Of a stretch of DNA of 64,000 bases, positions 1-9,113 are shown piece after piece; the first letter of the stretch is position 1; each line of letters opens with the position of its first letter. The stretch covers positions 4,563,358 through 4,627,357 of the forward strand of contig NC_044917.1 in NCBI RefSeq assembly GCF_003576645.1. The letters are read 5' to 3'. Under the pieces are notes generated by a model, which saw only the letters and a program-made list of their open reading frames with translations, had not been told where the DNA came from and did not search any database. A program made the translations under genes and the position numbers. This stretch comes from Ipomoea triloba. Taxonomy: Eukaryota; Streptophyta; Magnoliopsida; Solanales; Convolvulaceae.

Positions 1-1184
1 GAATAGCTCTTTTCGCAAGCGCATCAGCTAACCGATTCTGCTCCCGGTAGACATGATGAACCTCTATCGTATGAAATTGAGTCAATAAGGCACGACATCG
101 GCCAATAAGATTATTAATCCCACGACTACACCGGCTCGCTGACTTTAGTAGATCAATCGTAGTTTGAGAATCGCACTCCAAAACCACCCGAGAATACCCC
201 AATCTAATAGCCAAGCAAAGAGCATGATACACCTCCCAAGTTTCGGCTTCGTCAATTGAGTAAAACCCAAGCTTGGAGATAAAACCGCCGATCCATTGAC
301 CATGGTGATCACGAATAACTCCACCGCACACAGCAACTCCGCCCATGCTTTGAGTGTTAGGCTCCTTCGTCGCACTCCCATCCACGTTGATTTTAGCCCA
401 GCCGGACTGCGGTTTCTTCCAAGCCACGAGAATCTCCTCCCATCTGCTAGTAGATCCCCCAACTGCTGCGTGGTTTGTGAACGCCGTCCGCACCTCGACT
501 TCCTGCCTCGCAATCCACTTGAGTTTCTGATCCATAGGAAGTGAAATCCCATTGAAAATTTTGTCGTTGCGCCACTTCCAAAGCCACCACAAGCGAATAG
601 CAAATCTCTCCGGCCAGCTTTCGTCAAAACCCAAACTGGGGTCAGCACGCAGATTTGTCGCAAGCCAGTCCTCCCATCCCAGTCCGCCGATAGCTGACAA
701 CAAAGATGGATTTAAGACGGCCTTCCAAACTTCCTTCGCATCGTCGCAGTAGCGGAAAATGTGAGCGCAATCCTCCTGGTGTCCTGCACAAGACAAACAC
801 CATATATTAGAGGTGAGATGTCGCCTGACTCGCTCGGCATTTGTCATGATTTTTCCATGAAACACAAGCCAAACGAAAAAACAAATACGGTTAGGGACTT
901 TAAGCTTCCAAATAGCAGTCCATTCCCTCCGCCCGTCACGATGTGGCATATTCTCCAGCTGTTCATATGCCGAGCTGATAGAAAATTCGCCGCTTTTGTC
1001 GAATGCCCAGCCAATCTCATCGTCGGTCTCGGCCTCCCCCGAGATCACAAAACTAGATAGTTTCAACTTCACTTCCTCCGGCAGAAGATCGTCAAGAGTT
1101 TCCCATTTCCACCCACGACCTTCCTCCCACATATCACAAACATTCGCATACATAATAGGGAGGCTTACAGGCTTCTTAATGTAT
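1..1184 (-). CDS. LINE ORF2, 3' part: zinc-binding RT region and RNase H (runs off the window)
   Basis: Continuation of ORF2 beyond the LTR insertion. By eye the minus strand reads in one open frame from about 1184 to position 1. It contains a zf-RVT-like segment (ICFFVWLVFHGKIMTNAER, then WCLSCAGHQEDCAHIFRYC) and a plant LINE RNase H domain (KINVDGS, AETWEVYHAL, VVLECDSQTTIDLL, HHVYREQNRLADALAKRAI). The first 67 bases (1184 down to 1118) repeat the last LINE bases before the insertion (3510 down to 3444). The stop codon lies outside the window. Confidence 0.85.
1118..1184. repeat. 67-bp LINE segment repeated at the LTR insertion (left copy)
   Basis: Identical to 3444-3510 except one base (t at 1152, g in the other copy). 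It lies directly next to the truncated internal end of the LTR element. It is far longer than a gypsy target-site duplication. Confidence 0.9.
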
Positions 1185-1300
1185 GGGACATATTTCTCAT
1201 TTTGAGGGGATTGTGAGTAGTGAATTTGTTCGGAGTAAGAGTTATGAGGGTAGACATTTTGTGAATAGAGATTTTGTGGTGGAGCATGATGACATCCTTC

Positions 1301-1468
1301 TTGGGATATGTATTCCTCATAGTCTCCTTCATGTTATCCTTCTTGGGATATGTATTCCTCATAGTCTCCTTCATGTTGATTTTCTTGGGATATGTATTCC
1401 TCATAGTCTCCTTCATGTTGATTTTGATGGGATATGTATTCCTCATAGTCTCCTTCATGTTGATTTTG
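1301..1468. repeat. Tandem repeat, 4 x 42 bp
   Basis: Four in-phase units starting at 1301, 1343, 1385 and 1427, each carrying GGGATATGTATTCCTCATAG. Units differ by only a few bases. They encode the 14-residue repeats of the gag-like fragment on the minus strand. Confidence 0.9.
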
Positions 1469-1726
1469 ATAGTGGTCTTGAGGTTCATCATAATGGCTTT
1501 GGTTTCTTTTCGGACGGTAATAATAATCATATGCCATCCGTTGATCATCATAGCGAGCCCAAGGTGGTGGTGGACTTCTTGGTTGATATTGTGCTCTAAA
1601 GTCCTCATTATCTTCATAACCATAGGGGTTAGAAACTTGAGCATTATAGCCTCCCCTTGGTTGCCTATATCCTCCTTGATCTTCATAGTAATCCTCTTGT
1701 TGATATCTTGCTTGAGAATACATCAT
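1334..1726 (-). CDS. gag-like fragment with 14-residue repeats
   Basis: 130 residues, strongly hydrophilic and rich in Tyr, Gln, Glu and Asp, with a PRSPPPPWARYDDQ segment. It ends in repeats of NQHEGDYEEYISQE, encoded by four tandem 42-bp units. It lies just downstream of the primer-binding site, where gag leaders sit. No nucleocapsid knuckle or protease is present, so it is a fragment at most. Whether it is translated is unknown. Confidence 0.5.
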   Translation of the reverse strand: MMYSQARYQQEDYYEDQGGYRQPRGGYNAQVSNPYGYEDNEDFRAQYQPRSPPPPWARYDDQRMAYDYYYRPKRNQSHYDEPQDHYQNQHEGDYEEYISHQNQHEGDYEEYISQENQHEGDYEEYISQEG

Positions 1727-1941
1727 AGAGGATCAACCTATCAACACAAAGACAATAGAGTGTTTTGCAACTAGAAGTAGTTGCAAGTGAGAGTAGTAGC
1801 AATTGAAATGACAAAAAGATTAAAATGTAAACAAAGTAAATTGCAAAAATAGAAAGTAAAAGGGGGGGGGGGGGTTAGACTCTCTAACTTGAACACTTGC
1901 TCATGTTAATCCAATGGCACTTACTACTCAAAAACCGATGT

Positions 1942-1962
1942 CATCCCCGACAACGGCGCCAT
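1942..1962 (-). other. Primer-binding site matching tRNA-Asp
   Basis: Minus strand reads TGGCGCCGTTGTCGGGGATG directly after the LTR end. This is complementary to the 3' end of plant tRNA-Asp. The last 12 or so bases of the tRNA-Asp gene found in this same window (19866-19937) match its core. Confidence 0.8.
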
Positions 1963-1963
1963 T

Positions 1964-3443
1964 TGATGAGTGTAGTTTTCGTGGTGGATGGAAAGAAAGA
2001 GGTGGTAAAACGGGAAGAAGTTCCCGAGTATCGTTCTCAAAGGACGGCAAGGAGGGAATTCAAGCGGTAAGGGGATTAAGCACAAGAGTGTTTAGTGTTT
2101 GAAAGCTAACCCAAACATAGTAAGAAAATGCACATGAAACATCATGAAAATAAGGAACAAAACGTTGGAAACAATCAAATGGAAAGGAGGATTTGGATCT
2201 TGCAACTCATATAGGTATCCTTGATTTCCTAAGATACTAGGCTAGCAACACTTAGATAACGAAAATGAGATAAGGTCACCAACACCACTGCCACTCTCGT
2301 GGTCAATGGACTCACTCCTTAGACCGTAATGTCATCCTTGTGATCACTAGGCTAGGAGAGGCATTTTGTCAAACACGTTATGTGCCTCTTATCTTCCACT
2401 TCTCCCTTTTCTCAAAGGTGAGAGGGAAATGTGCTGGCTAGGCTAAGGAGTAACTCTACTCTCGTAGATGAGACTCCTTCTCCAAACACCTCTCATATAG
2501 GTTGATCACCCCTACACAAGAGTCAAAGTGGATCACCACTCACACAATCAAACTCATAATCAAGCAATTGCAAAACCTAATTGATCAATTCAAAGCTCAA
2601 GAACATCCATACAACATTGCTCAATCCAAATCCAAAGATCTATCTAATCATACTTGGAATTGAAATAGCAAAAGGTAAAAGTAATGACAAGAAATTAAAA
2701 GGAAGACTTAGCTAGGAATTGAACTTTGAATTTGAACTTGAACTTGAAATTGAAATTTAATCTTGAACTTGAATGTAGATCACAATCATGCACTAATGGA
2801 ATTCTTCTCTAATTCTAATCTAAACCTAAGAATTGCAATGTGGAGTGAATTGGGAGAGATCTCTCTAGGCTAATCCTAGAGAGAGAAATATTCTAAAGTG
2901 GTCTAAAACTGAAGTGTGATCGATCCCCTGCAAAATAGCTCCATTCCCCTTTTAAATCTCGCCCAACTGCTGAAATTTCCGTATTGGACGCACGGCTGGA
3001 CGCGCGTCCACTGCGCGTCCAGCGTGCCTTTTGCTGCACAGACTCCAAACTTCAGAGGGCTAAAAGTTGGACGCGGGCGTCCACCCCGCGTCCGCTGCGC
3101 GTCCACAGCAGACCTCTGTTCTGCTGTCAAACTTTTGCAAGTGATATTTCGGACGCATGGGTGGACGCACGGGTGGACGCGCGTCCACTGCGCGTCCACT
3201 GCAGTCCTGGCCTAATTTTGCTCCAACTTTGGTTCGTTCTTCACTTATCTGAAATGTTGTCATTTCCTGCCCTTTTTGCACATCTTTTACCTACAAAATA
3301 ATTAGCCAAGCGTGGAACGGGGTCTAATGACAATTACAAGTATTCTAAAGCAAATTAGGACTAAAACATTCATAAGGGCCGTGAATTATGCACTTAATGA
3401 TCCACAAATAACCTTATAAAAGTGGTATCTTTTGCACTTATCA
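1964..3443 (-). repeat. Long terminal repeat (1480 bp)
   Basis: On the minus strand the LTR starts TGATAAGTGCAAAAG at 3443 and ends CACTCATCA at 1964, giving TG...CA termini. The primer-binding site follows after two bases. A GC-rich block near 2985-3205 has many GGACGC/GCGTCC hexamers in both orientations. No open frame of note. Confidence 0.8.
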
Positions 3444-3510
3444 ACCTTCCTCCCACATATCACAAACATTCGCATACAGAATAGGGAGGCTTACAGGCTT
3501 CTTAATGTAT
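3444..3510. repeat. 67-bp LINE segment repeated at the LTR insertion (right copy)
   Basis: Partner of 1118-1184. It abuts the exact outer end of the LTR at 3443. Both copies belong to LINE ORF2 (frame reads ANVCDMWEEG). Confidence 0.9.
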
Positions 3511-6461
3511 TTGTAAAGAGGGTCTCCTAGAAGCCACTTGTCCATCCAGAACTTGGTCTGAGCTCCACTCCGAACCAAACTTACCGTGCCCGCCTCCACC
3601 AAATGATTTGCGGCCAAAATACCCTTCCAAGCATGCGAACAGCTTGAATACCTAACATTTTGTGATCGGATAATCCCTCCCTCCGTATATTTCAACTTAA
3701 GCAGCTTTGCCCAAAGACTATTACTCTCCTGTTGTAATCTCCAACCGAGTTTGGCCATAAAAGCCAAATTTGTTTGCTGTAGCCTTCGAATCCCTAGCCC
3801 CCCTTCTTCCTTCGGTCGAGTAATGGTATCCCATCGCACCAGATGCAACTTTGTAGTGCTATTATCCGAACCTGCTCCTCCCCAAACGAACCGTCGAATC
3901 TTCTTTTCAAGCTCCATACACACCCCCTTTGGCAACAGAGCAGTCTGCATAGCATATATGGGAACAGCATTGAGAACCGATTTAGCTAGCGTAACCCGCC
4001 CTGCTACTGAGAGCACCCTTGTTTTTCGTCCGTCCAAACGACCAGTAACTCTGTCTAATAGAGCCTTGAAATTCTGTTGTATCACCCTTCCGTGCGTAGA
4101 TTGAACACCCAAATACCTACCCAAGTCCTGTGTGCGTTCAAACCCTAGGCTAGTAGCAATGGACGTCGCAACATTAGAATCAAGATTTTTTGAGAAAAAT
4201 ACTTGGGATTTCAGTTGACTAATTCTTTGCCCAGAAGCATCACAAAAATGTTTCAGTGTGTTACGGATGACGTCCACTTGCTCTATGGTTGCCTCTGAAA
4301 ATAAAACCAGATCGTCTGCAAAACAGAGGTGCGATAGAGGAAGACAGTCTGGCGTCAGGCGGATTCCTTTCCATTCCCCGGACTCCACTTTATGCGAGAT
4401 AGATTGGCTCAGCTTTTCCATACAAAGAACAAAAAGAGCCGGAGACATCGAGTCCCCTTGACGAATTCCTCGACGTGGTGAAAACGAAGTCAGCCTCTCC
4501 CCACCCCAAGAGATAGACATACGGGGAGAACGGATACAGCACATCATAAGATCAATCCAATTTTGATTAAAACCGACTTCCAACAGTGTGGTATTGATAA
4601 AGTCCCAGGCTAAACGATCGTAAGCTTTCTCGAAATCCAGTTTGATTGCCATAAAACCTTTCTGCCCTCTTTTCATATGCATCGTATGCATAACTTCTTG
4701 ATATATGATGATATTATCCGAAATTTCCCGCCCAGGAACAAAAGAGCTTTGGTAAGGCCCTACGATAAACGGGAGGATGTTCTTCAAGCGAGTAGAGATG
4801 GTCTTCGTGATTACTTTGTAACTAACATTACAAAGACTAATAGGTCTGAATTCCTTAACCGTTTCTGGAGATTGAACTTTAGGAATAAGGACCAAAAGGG
4901 TATCGTTGAGCCCTGCAGGTAGAGTGCCAGAGACCCAGGCATTTTGAACAAGGTTAAAAAGACTATCGCCAACAATATGCCACATTTTCTGGTAGAAAAC
5001 CGCATGAAGGCCATCAGGGCCGGGAGCTTTGAATGGAGCCATGTCCATCAAAGCCATGCGAACTTCGTCCTTCGATATAGCCCTATTAAACTCGCCCCAC
5101 TGATCATTGGAAAGTCGAGGGAAGTTACAGCCACCCAAATAAGAAAGGCACGGTTTCGACTCCCTCGCGAACAGGGTCACGAAATAATCACGGACATGTT
5201 GTTTAAGTAAGATATCATCCGAAATCCAATTCCCCGAATCATCGCGAAGACTGGTGACAGAATTGCGAGCCTTTCGATTATTCGTAGATGCGTGGTAATA
5301 AGCCGTATTTCTGTCACCCGAAGTAATCCACTCCTCCCTTGAACGTTGAAACCATAATAATTCTTCCTGATACAAAATGTCTTGATACTCATCCAACAGC
5401 TTTCTTTCCAGTTTGACTAGGCCTCCATGATAGGCCGTAGCTAAACGGCTCTGTACTCCCCCAAGACGCGCAAGGATCGTTTTTTTCTTCCGATGAATAT
5501 TACCAAAAGTGCATGTATTCCATTGAGCCAAAGCTGCCGACACTGTAGGAATATTGTCAATGAACTGATTATTGTTGCGCCACACAGATTGCACAACCTT
5601 AGAGACATCTTCATGAGTTAGCCAGGCCGCTTGAAACCTGAAAGGCGGCACCATTCTGTTACTCCCTCGGGGTCGGACCCTAAGAAGAAGCGGAGTATGG
5701 TCAGACGCGGTACGAGGAAGATGGGTTACGGTAGCGTTTGGAAAAGAATTCCGCCATTCCGTATTACACAGCGCCCGATCTAACCGAGCCCCCTTTGCAT
5801 CACCAGTCGATTGTCCTCGTAACCAAGTAAATTTTGGTCCGCTAAACCCCATATCAATAAGGCCTTCGCGATGAATCCAGTCTCCAAAGTCTGAGCATCG
5901 CTGCGACGAAAAGGCACTATAGTTTGTAGTTTCCGTCTGGTCAATCACCGAATTGAAGTCCCCAGCCGCTAGCCAAGGACCTGTAATGCCATGATTGGTT
6001 GTGGTGAGCTCAGCCCAAAGCCGCCGACGGAGATGATGCGTAGGGCTACCATAAACGACCGCAAAATGCCACAAAGGGTGATTCGGTTCTCGAACCTGCA
6101 AAAGAATGAATTGCAGGTGAGTAGAGATGACTGATATGTCATTCGTAGCATTCCACAGAACCCAAATACCCCCGCTAAAGCCCACCGCTTCCACCCGGAC
6201 CCAGTCCGAGTAACCCAACTTCTTACAAATAGCGGTTGCGTGGGAACCCGAGATTTTGGGTTCAACAAGGCTTAAAATATCAGGCTTATGAACCTGAACC
6301 AGGTTTTTAAGGACACGGAGGAAAGCACGGGCCCCCCCTCCTTGGCAGTTCCATATCAAACAATTCATGGGAAACAGAAACAAAAAGGAAAAAAAAAAAC
6401 GAACGAAACCAGAAAAGACCAAACGCGGAAAGACGAAACAAAAAGACTCAAGACAAATCAT
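3444..6461 (-). CDS. LINE ORF2, 5' part: endonuclease and reverse transcriptase
   Basis: About 1005 residues before the LTR insertion. The first ATG (6461) overlaps the ORF1 stop; the conserved region starts at Met32 (6368) with MNCLIWNCQGGG. The exonuclease-endonuclease-phosphatase domain occupies about residues 32-270 (AGDFNSV and TASDHTPLL motifs). The reverse transcriptase (about 480-760) has KAPGPDGL, KLDFEKAYDRL, RGIRQGD and the catalytic FADDLVLF. The zinc-binding RT-associated region begins near the end (KFWMDKWLLGDPL). The frame ends at a TGA supplied by the inserted LTR. Function: nicking of target DNA and target-primed reverse transcription. The product is truncated in this copy. 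Confidence 0.9.
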
Positions 6462-8296
6462 GCGGAAGGGCCGGAAACCCCCTCCGCACGATCCAATCCC
6501 TGTTGATCCTCAATTTCCATGACAACATCCCCTTCACAGTCGAGAGCTTCTGGAGGATCGCCATGGTGTTCATTAGAAGGGCCAGCAGAATCCGTCAGCG
6601 CAGGCTCGTCGCATTCGCTGTTCAGAACTCGAGTCGTGCTGACTACCGCGCCCCCCTGTTCTCCTCGATTAACCGTGTGTTTATCCTCTTCCGCAGCCCG
6701 CCTCGATCCTCTATTGGTAGGTCTCTGTGATGAACTCTCCGTAGCCACTGGTACTGCCCGACTCTGGGAAGGTCCGTTCATGATTTGTTTCTCGTTAGCA
6801 ATCACATTCGCCCGCCTCGCCCGACTACCCGCGGCATTTGCCCCCTGAGCCTGTTGCGGAACCCTTGTCGAAACGTTATTAGACCTCTCTCCATTTTCCA
6901 GAACCGGGGCCGCATTGGGAATGGCCATCGGAACCTGTTCTCGGTCATCAGTCCCCTCTAAAGGCGCAAACCGTGAGCCCAAAGCAGAAACCCCCCCATT
7001 ACCATTTCCAGTTGAAACATTCTGTCTCGTAGAAGGGCCAGCCGGTCGCCGTTCTTTCCGTGTGACAATCATCCAGGGGCCGTAAGGCTTGGCACGCGAA
7101 AAAGTTCCAACTCCATGCGAATTTTCCCCTTGGTGACTCACTGATCGATGAGCTGCAGTAGTATTCGCCTGTCCTTCCTCTTGTTCGACTATAGCTTCCG
7201 CCTGGAAGGACGGACACGAGTATTGGCGGTGGCCGTACATCCCGAACGAAAAGCATATTAGATGGATACCTTCATACGCCACTTGCCATACTTTACCTTC
7301 TAAAGTAAACATCGAGATGAGAGGTTTAGTTATATCAATTTCCAAACACACTCGAGCAAACTTCCCCCTCGACACCAGGCTGGTCGTATGATCCACACGA
7401 ATGGTCCTACCCAGTTTATTACCAATCTTTAGCAGACATAAATAGTTATAGAATTCCACTGGCAGTTTGGGAAAACGAACCCATACTAGGACCTTTTCAG
7501 TTGTGTCAGATGTCGAATCGAAATTCGGAACCCAATCTTTCACGATCAAATAATGATCTAAGATCATCCAGGGGCCTTCGAACTTAGCGAATTCTAAATC
7601 CTCCCGCGATCCAAAACGAACGATGTAGTAGTCGTTCTCCAAAGCAATTAACTCCATCCTTCCCTTAGGCTTCCACATGGAGATCAAACGACGATGTAGA
7701 TAAGCATATCCAACCCGCCGCCCCATGACCTTGATGATCAAAGTTTGTCGCCACGGTTCCCGAATCCAATCCCTTTCCTGCTGAGTTAAGCGTATGGTAG
7801 GACATGTGGGATCATCCTCCTCGTGATCCGATTCCGCCTCACTTTCCACCACATCTGGCGTAGGTAAGTCATCAACCAAAAAAGGCGTGGCATCTGAACC
7901 TTGCCCGACCACTGAATCCAAATATGATCTAGGTCTCACACCCGCAGAGACTGCCGATGGGAGATCCTTGTCAGCCCCGACAGCAGCAACCTGTTCACCT
8001 TCATTCTGCGAGGCTGTGTTCGTCTCGATCTGCATTGCAGATTCAGAATCGGTTTTCTCCTGCGACTCAGCCAAAGGAGTCTCCGCTACCATTTCCTCAC
8101 CAGCCTCCACCTCCGCACCCACTTGTGCACCCACCTCCGCCAACGGAGGTGAATCAACATCCACCGTCGACATACCCCCGCCCGTAGACCGATCGCCGAC
8201 CTTCGATTTCTTCGTGCTGCGAGCCAGCAGATCGTCGTCGTCAGAGGACCGTTGGGGAGAAGACGTTTCAGAGCTCATACGTTTTTCCATTTGCAT
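6458..8296 (-). CDS. LINE ORF1: DUF4283 / zinc-knuckle-like protein
   Basis: Protein of 612 residues. An acidic, Ser-rich N-terminal third is followed by the DUF4283-type nucleic-acid-binding region (about residues 165-310, containing PWMILDHYLIVKDW), which is typical of plant LINE and retrovirus-like ORF1 proteins. A zinc-knuckle-like stretch near residue 345 reads CFSFGMYGHRQYSC, so the second cysteine of the CCHC pattern is Phe. The C-terminal half is low in complexity. Presumed role is RNA binding in the LINE ribonucleoprotein. Its stop codon overlaps the first ATG of ORF2 as ATGA (6458-6461). Confidence 0.85.
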   Translation of the reverse strand: MQMEKRMSSETSSPQRSSDDDDLLARSTKKSKVGDRSTGGGMSTVDVDSPPLAEVGAQVGAEVEAGEEMVAETPLAESQEKTDSESAMQIETNTASQNEGEQVAAVGADKDLPSAVSAGVRPRSYLDSVVGQGSDATPFLVDDLPTPDVVESEAESDHEEDDPTCPTIRLTQQERDWIREPWRQTLIIKVMGRRVGYAYLHRRLISMWKPKGRMELIALENDYYIVRFGSREDLEFAKFEGPWMILDHYLIVKDWVPNFDSTSDTTEKVLVWVRFPKLPVEFYNYLCLLKIGNKLGRTIRVDHTTSLVSRGKFARVCLEIDITKPLISMFTLEGKVWQVAYEGIHLICFSFGMYGHRQYSCPSFQAEAIVEQEEGQANTTAAHRSVSHQGENSHGVGTFSRAKPYGPWMIVTRKERRPAGPSTRQNVSTGNGNGGVSALGSRFAPLEGTDDREQVPMAIPNAAPVLENGERSNNVSTRVPQQAQGANAAGSRARRANVIANEKQIMNGPSQSRAVPVATESSSQRPTNRGSRRAAEEDKHTVNRGEQGGAVVSTTRVLNSECDEPALTDSAGPSNEHHGDPPEALDCEGDVVMEIEDQQGLDRAEGVSGPSA

Positions 8297-8330
8297 CTCT
8301 TTGGCGACAAAGAAATTGTTTTGCCTTTAA

Positions 8331-9113
8331 AAAAAAAAAAACTTAAATGAAAAAAAAAATAATTGCTTCATTTCTTCTACTTCGTTCTCTTTCTTCCAAA
8401 TTGTTTCCATTCTTAATAATTGATTATCAATTTGGTTATATTTAATATTCCAAAATTTTAAAATCAACTGAGTCTAATCTTAAAGAATTTAATCAATTTT
8501 AAAAATCAAATAAGTAAACTTTGATTAAATTAATGACAAAATTGAAAATGATATTATAATTACCGCAAAAAAAAATAAAATAATTCATAATCTAATTGTC
8601 TCGATCTCAATAGTAAATGATAAGATTACACTAGTATCATTTTCAAATTGTCTCAATTTATTCATGACATCATCCATATTGTTATGATTATTAATACATT
8701 AATTAAAGTTGCATTTCATTACAGAATTGGGCAATTCCACAATTCCACAATTCAACAATAATAGGGACTTAATTTTTTTTTTCATGACAAAGAAATTCGT
8801 AATCACTATCTGAGGATGCGATCTTCTGGTTATGTACTTTTTTGGGCAAGAGTCATAGAATTTTCGATCATCATATTTGATGATATAATTGGTTAAAGGG
8901 TATAGGCAATAGAGACATTCTTGGTTTAACACTGATCAACTATTGGTTTAAAAGGATGTATAATAAGCAGAATCTGCAGATATGTGGATTTAGAGAGAAG
9001 AGTGAAAACAAAATTTCCGACGAGTATTACATAAACGTCGTGTAAGATGAATGATTATTTTGTGCTTGAGATAAATTAAAAATCTGCAACCACGAACAGT
9101 GGTGAGTAGTGCT
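8331..9113. other. Intergenic, AT-rich
   Basis: Region between the LINE 5' end and the stop of the NADH dehydrogenase gene. It must contain the 3' UTR and polyadenylation site of that minus-strand gene at its right end. I see no convincing gene or structured repeat. Confidence 0.6.

Larger units (their letters stand above)
1185..3443 (-). mobile_element. Partial Ty3/gypsy-type LTR element (Athila/Tat-like) inside the LINE
   Basis: One complete LTR (1964-3443), a tRNA-Asp primer-binding site and about 780 bp of internal sequence with a gag-like frame, then an abrupt return to LINE DNA. The second LTR and the pol region are missing. The outer LTR end is exact, while the internal end is not at any recognised element boundary. 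Flanking LINE DNA is repeated for 67 bp on both sides instead of the usual 5-bp target duplication. The clade is inferred from the tRNA-Asp primer site and the LTR length only. Confidence 0.75.
1..8330 (-). mobile_element. L1-type LINE retrotransposon, split by an LTR-element insertion
   Basis: Non-LTR retrotransposon on the minus strand. It carries ORF1 (6458-8296), then ORF2 (6461 down past position 1) with AP-type endonuclease, reverse transcriptase, a zinc-binding RT-associated region and RNase H. The coding frames show no stop codon except where the LTR element (1185-3443) is inserted, so the copy looks fairly young. The 3' UTR and tail lie outside the window. The 5' limit near 8330 is only an estimate, just beyond the ORF1 start where the DNA becomes AT-rich. 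Confidence 0.9.

Noticed and set aside
145..663. 172-codon minus frame
   Set aside because: Out-of-frame reading of the LINE RNase H region; the true frame gives AETWEVYHAL and LADALAKRA.
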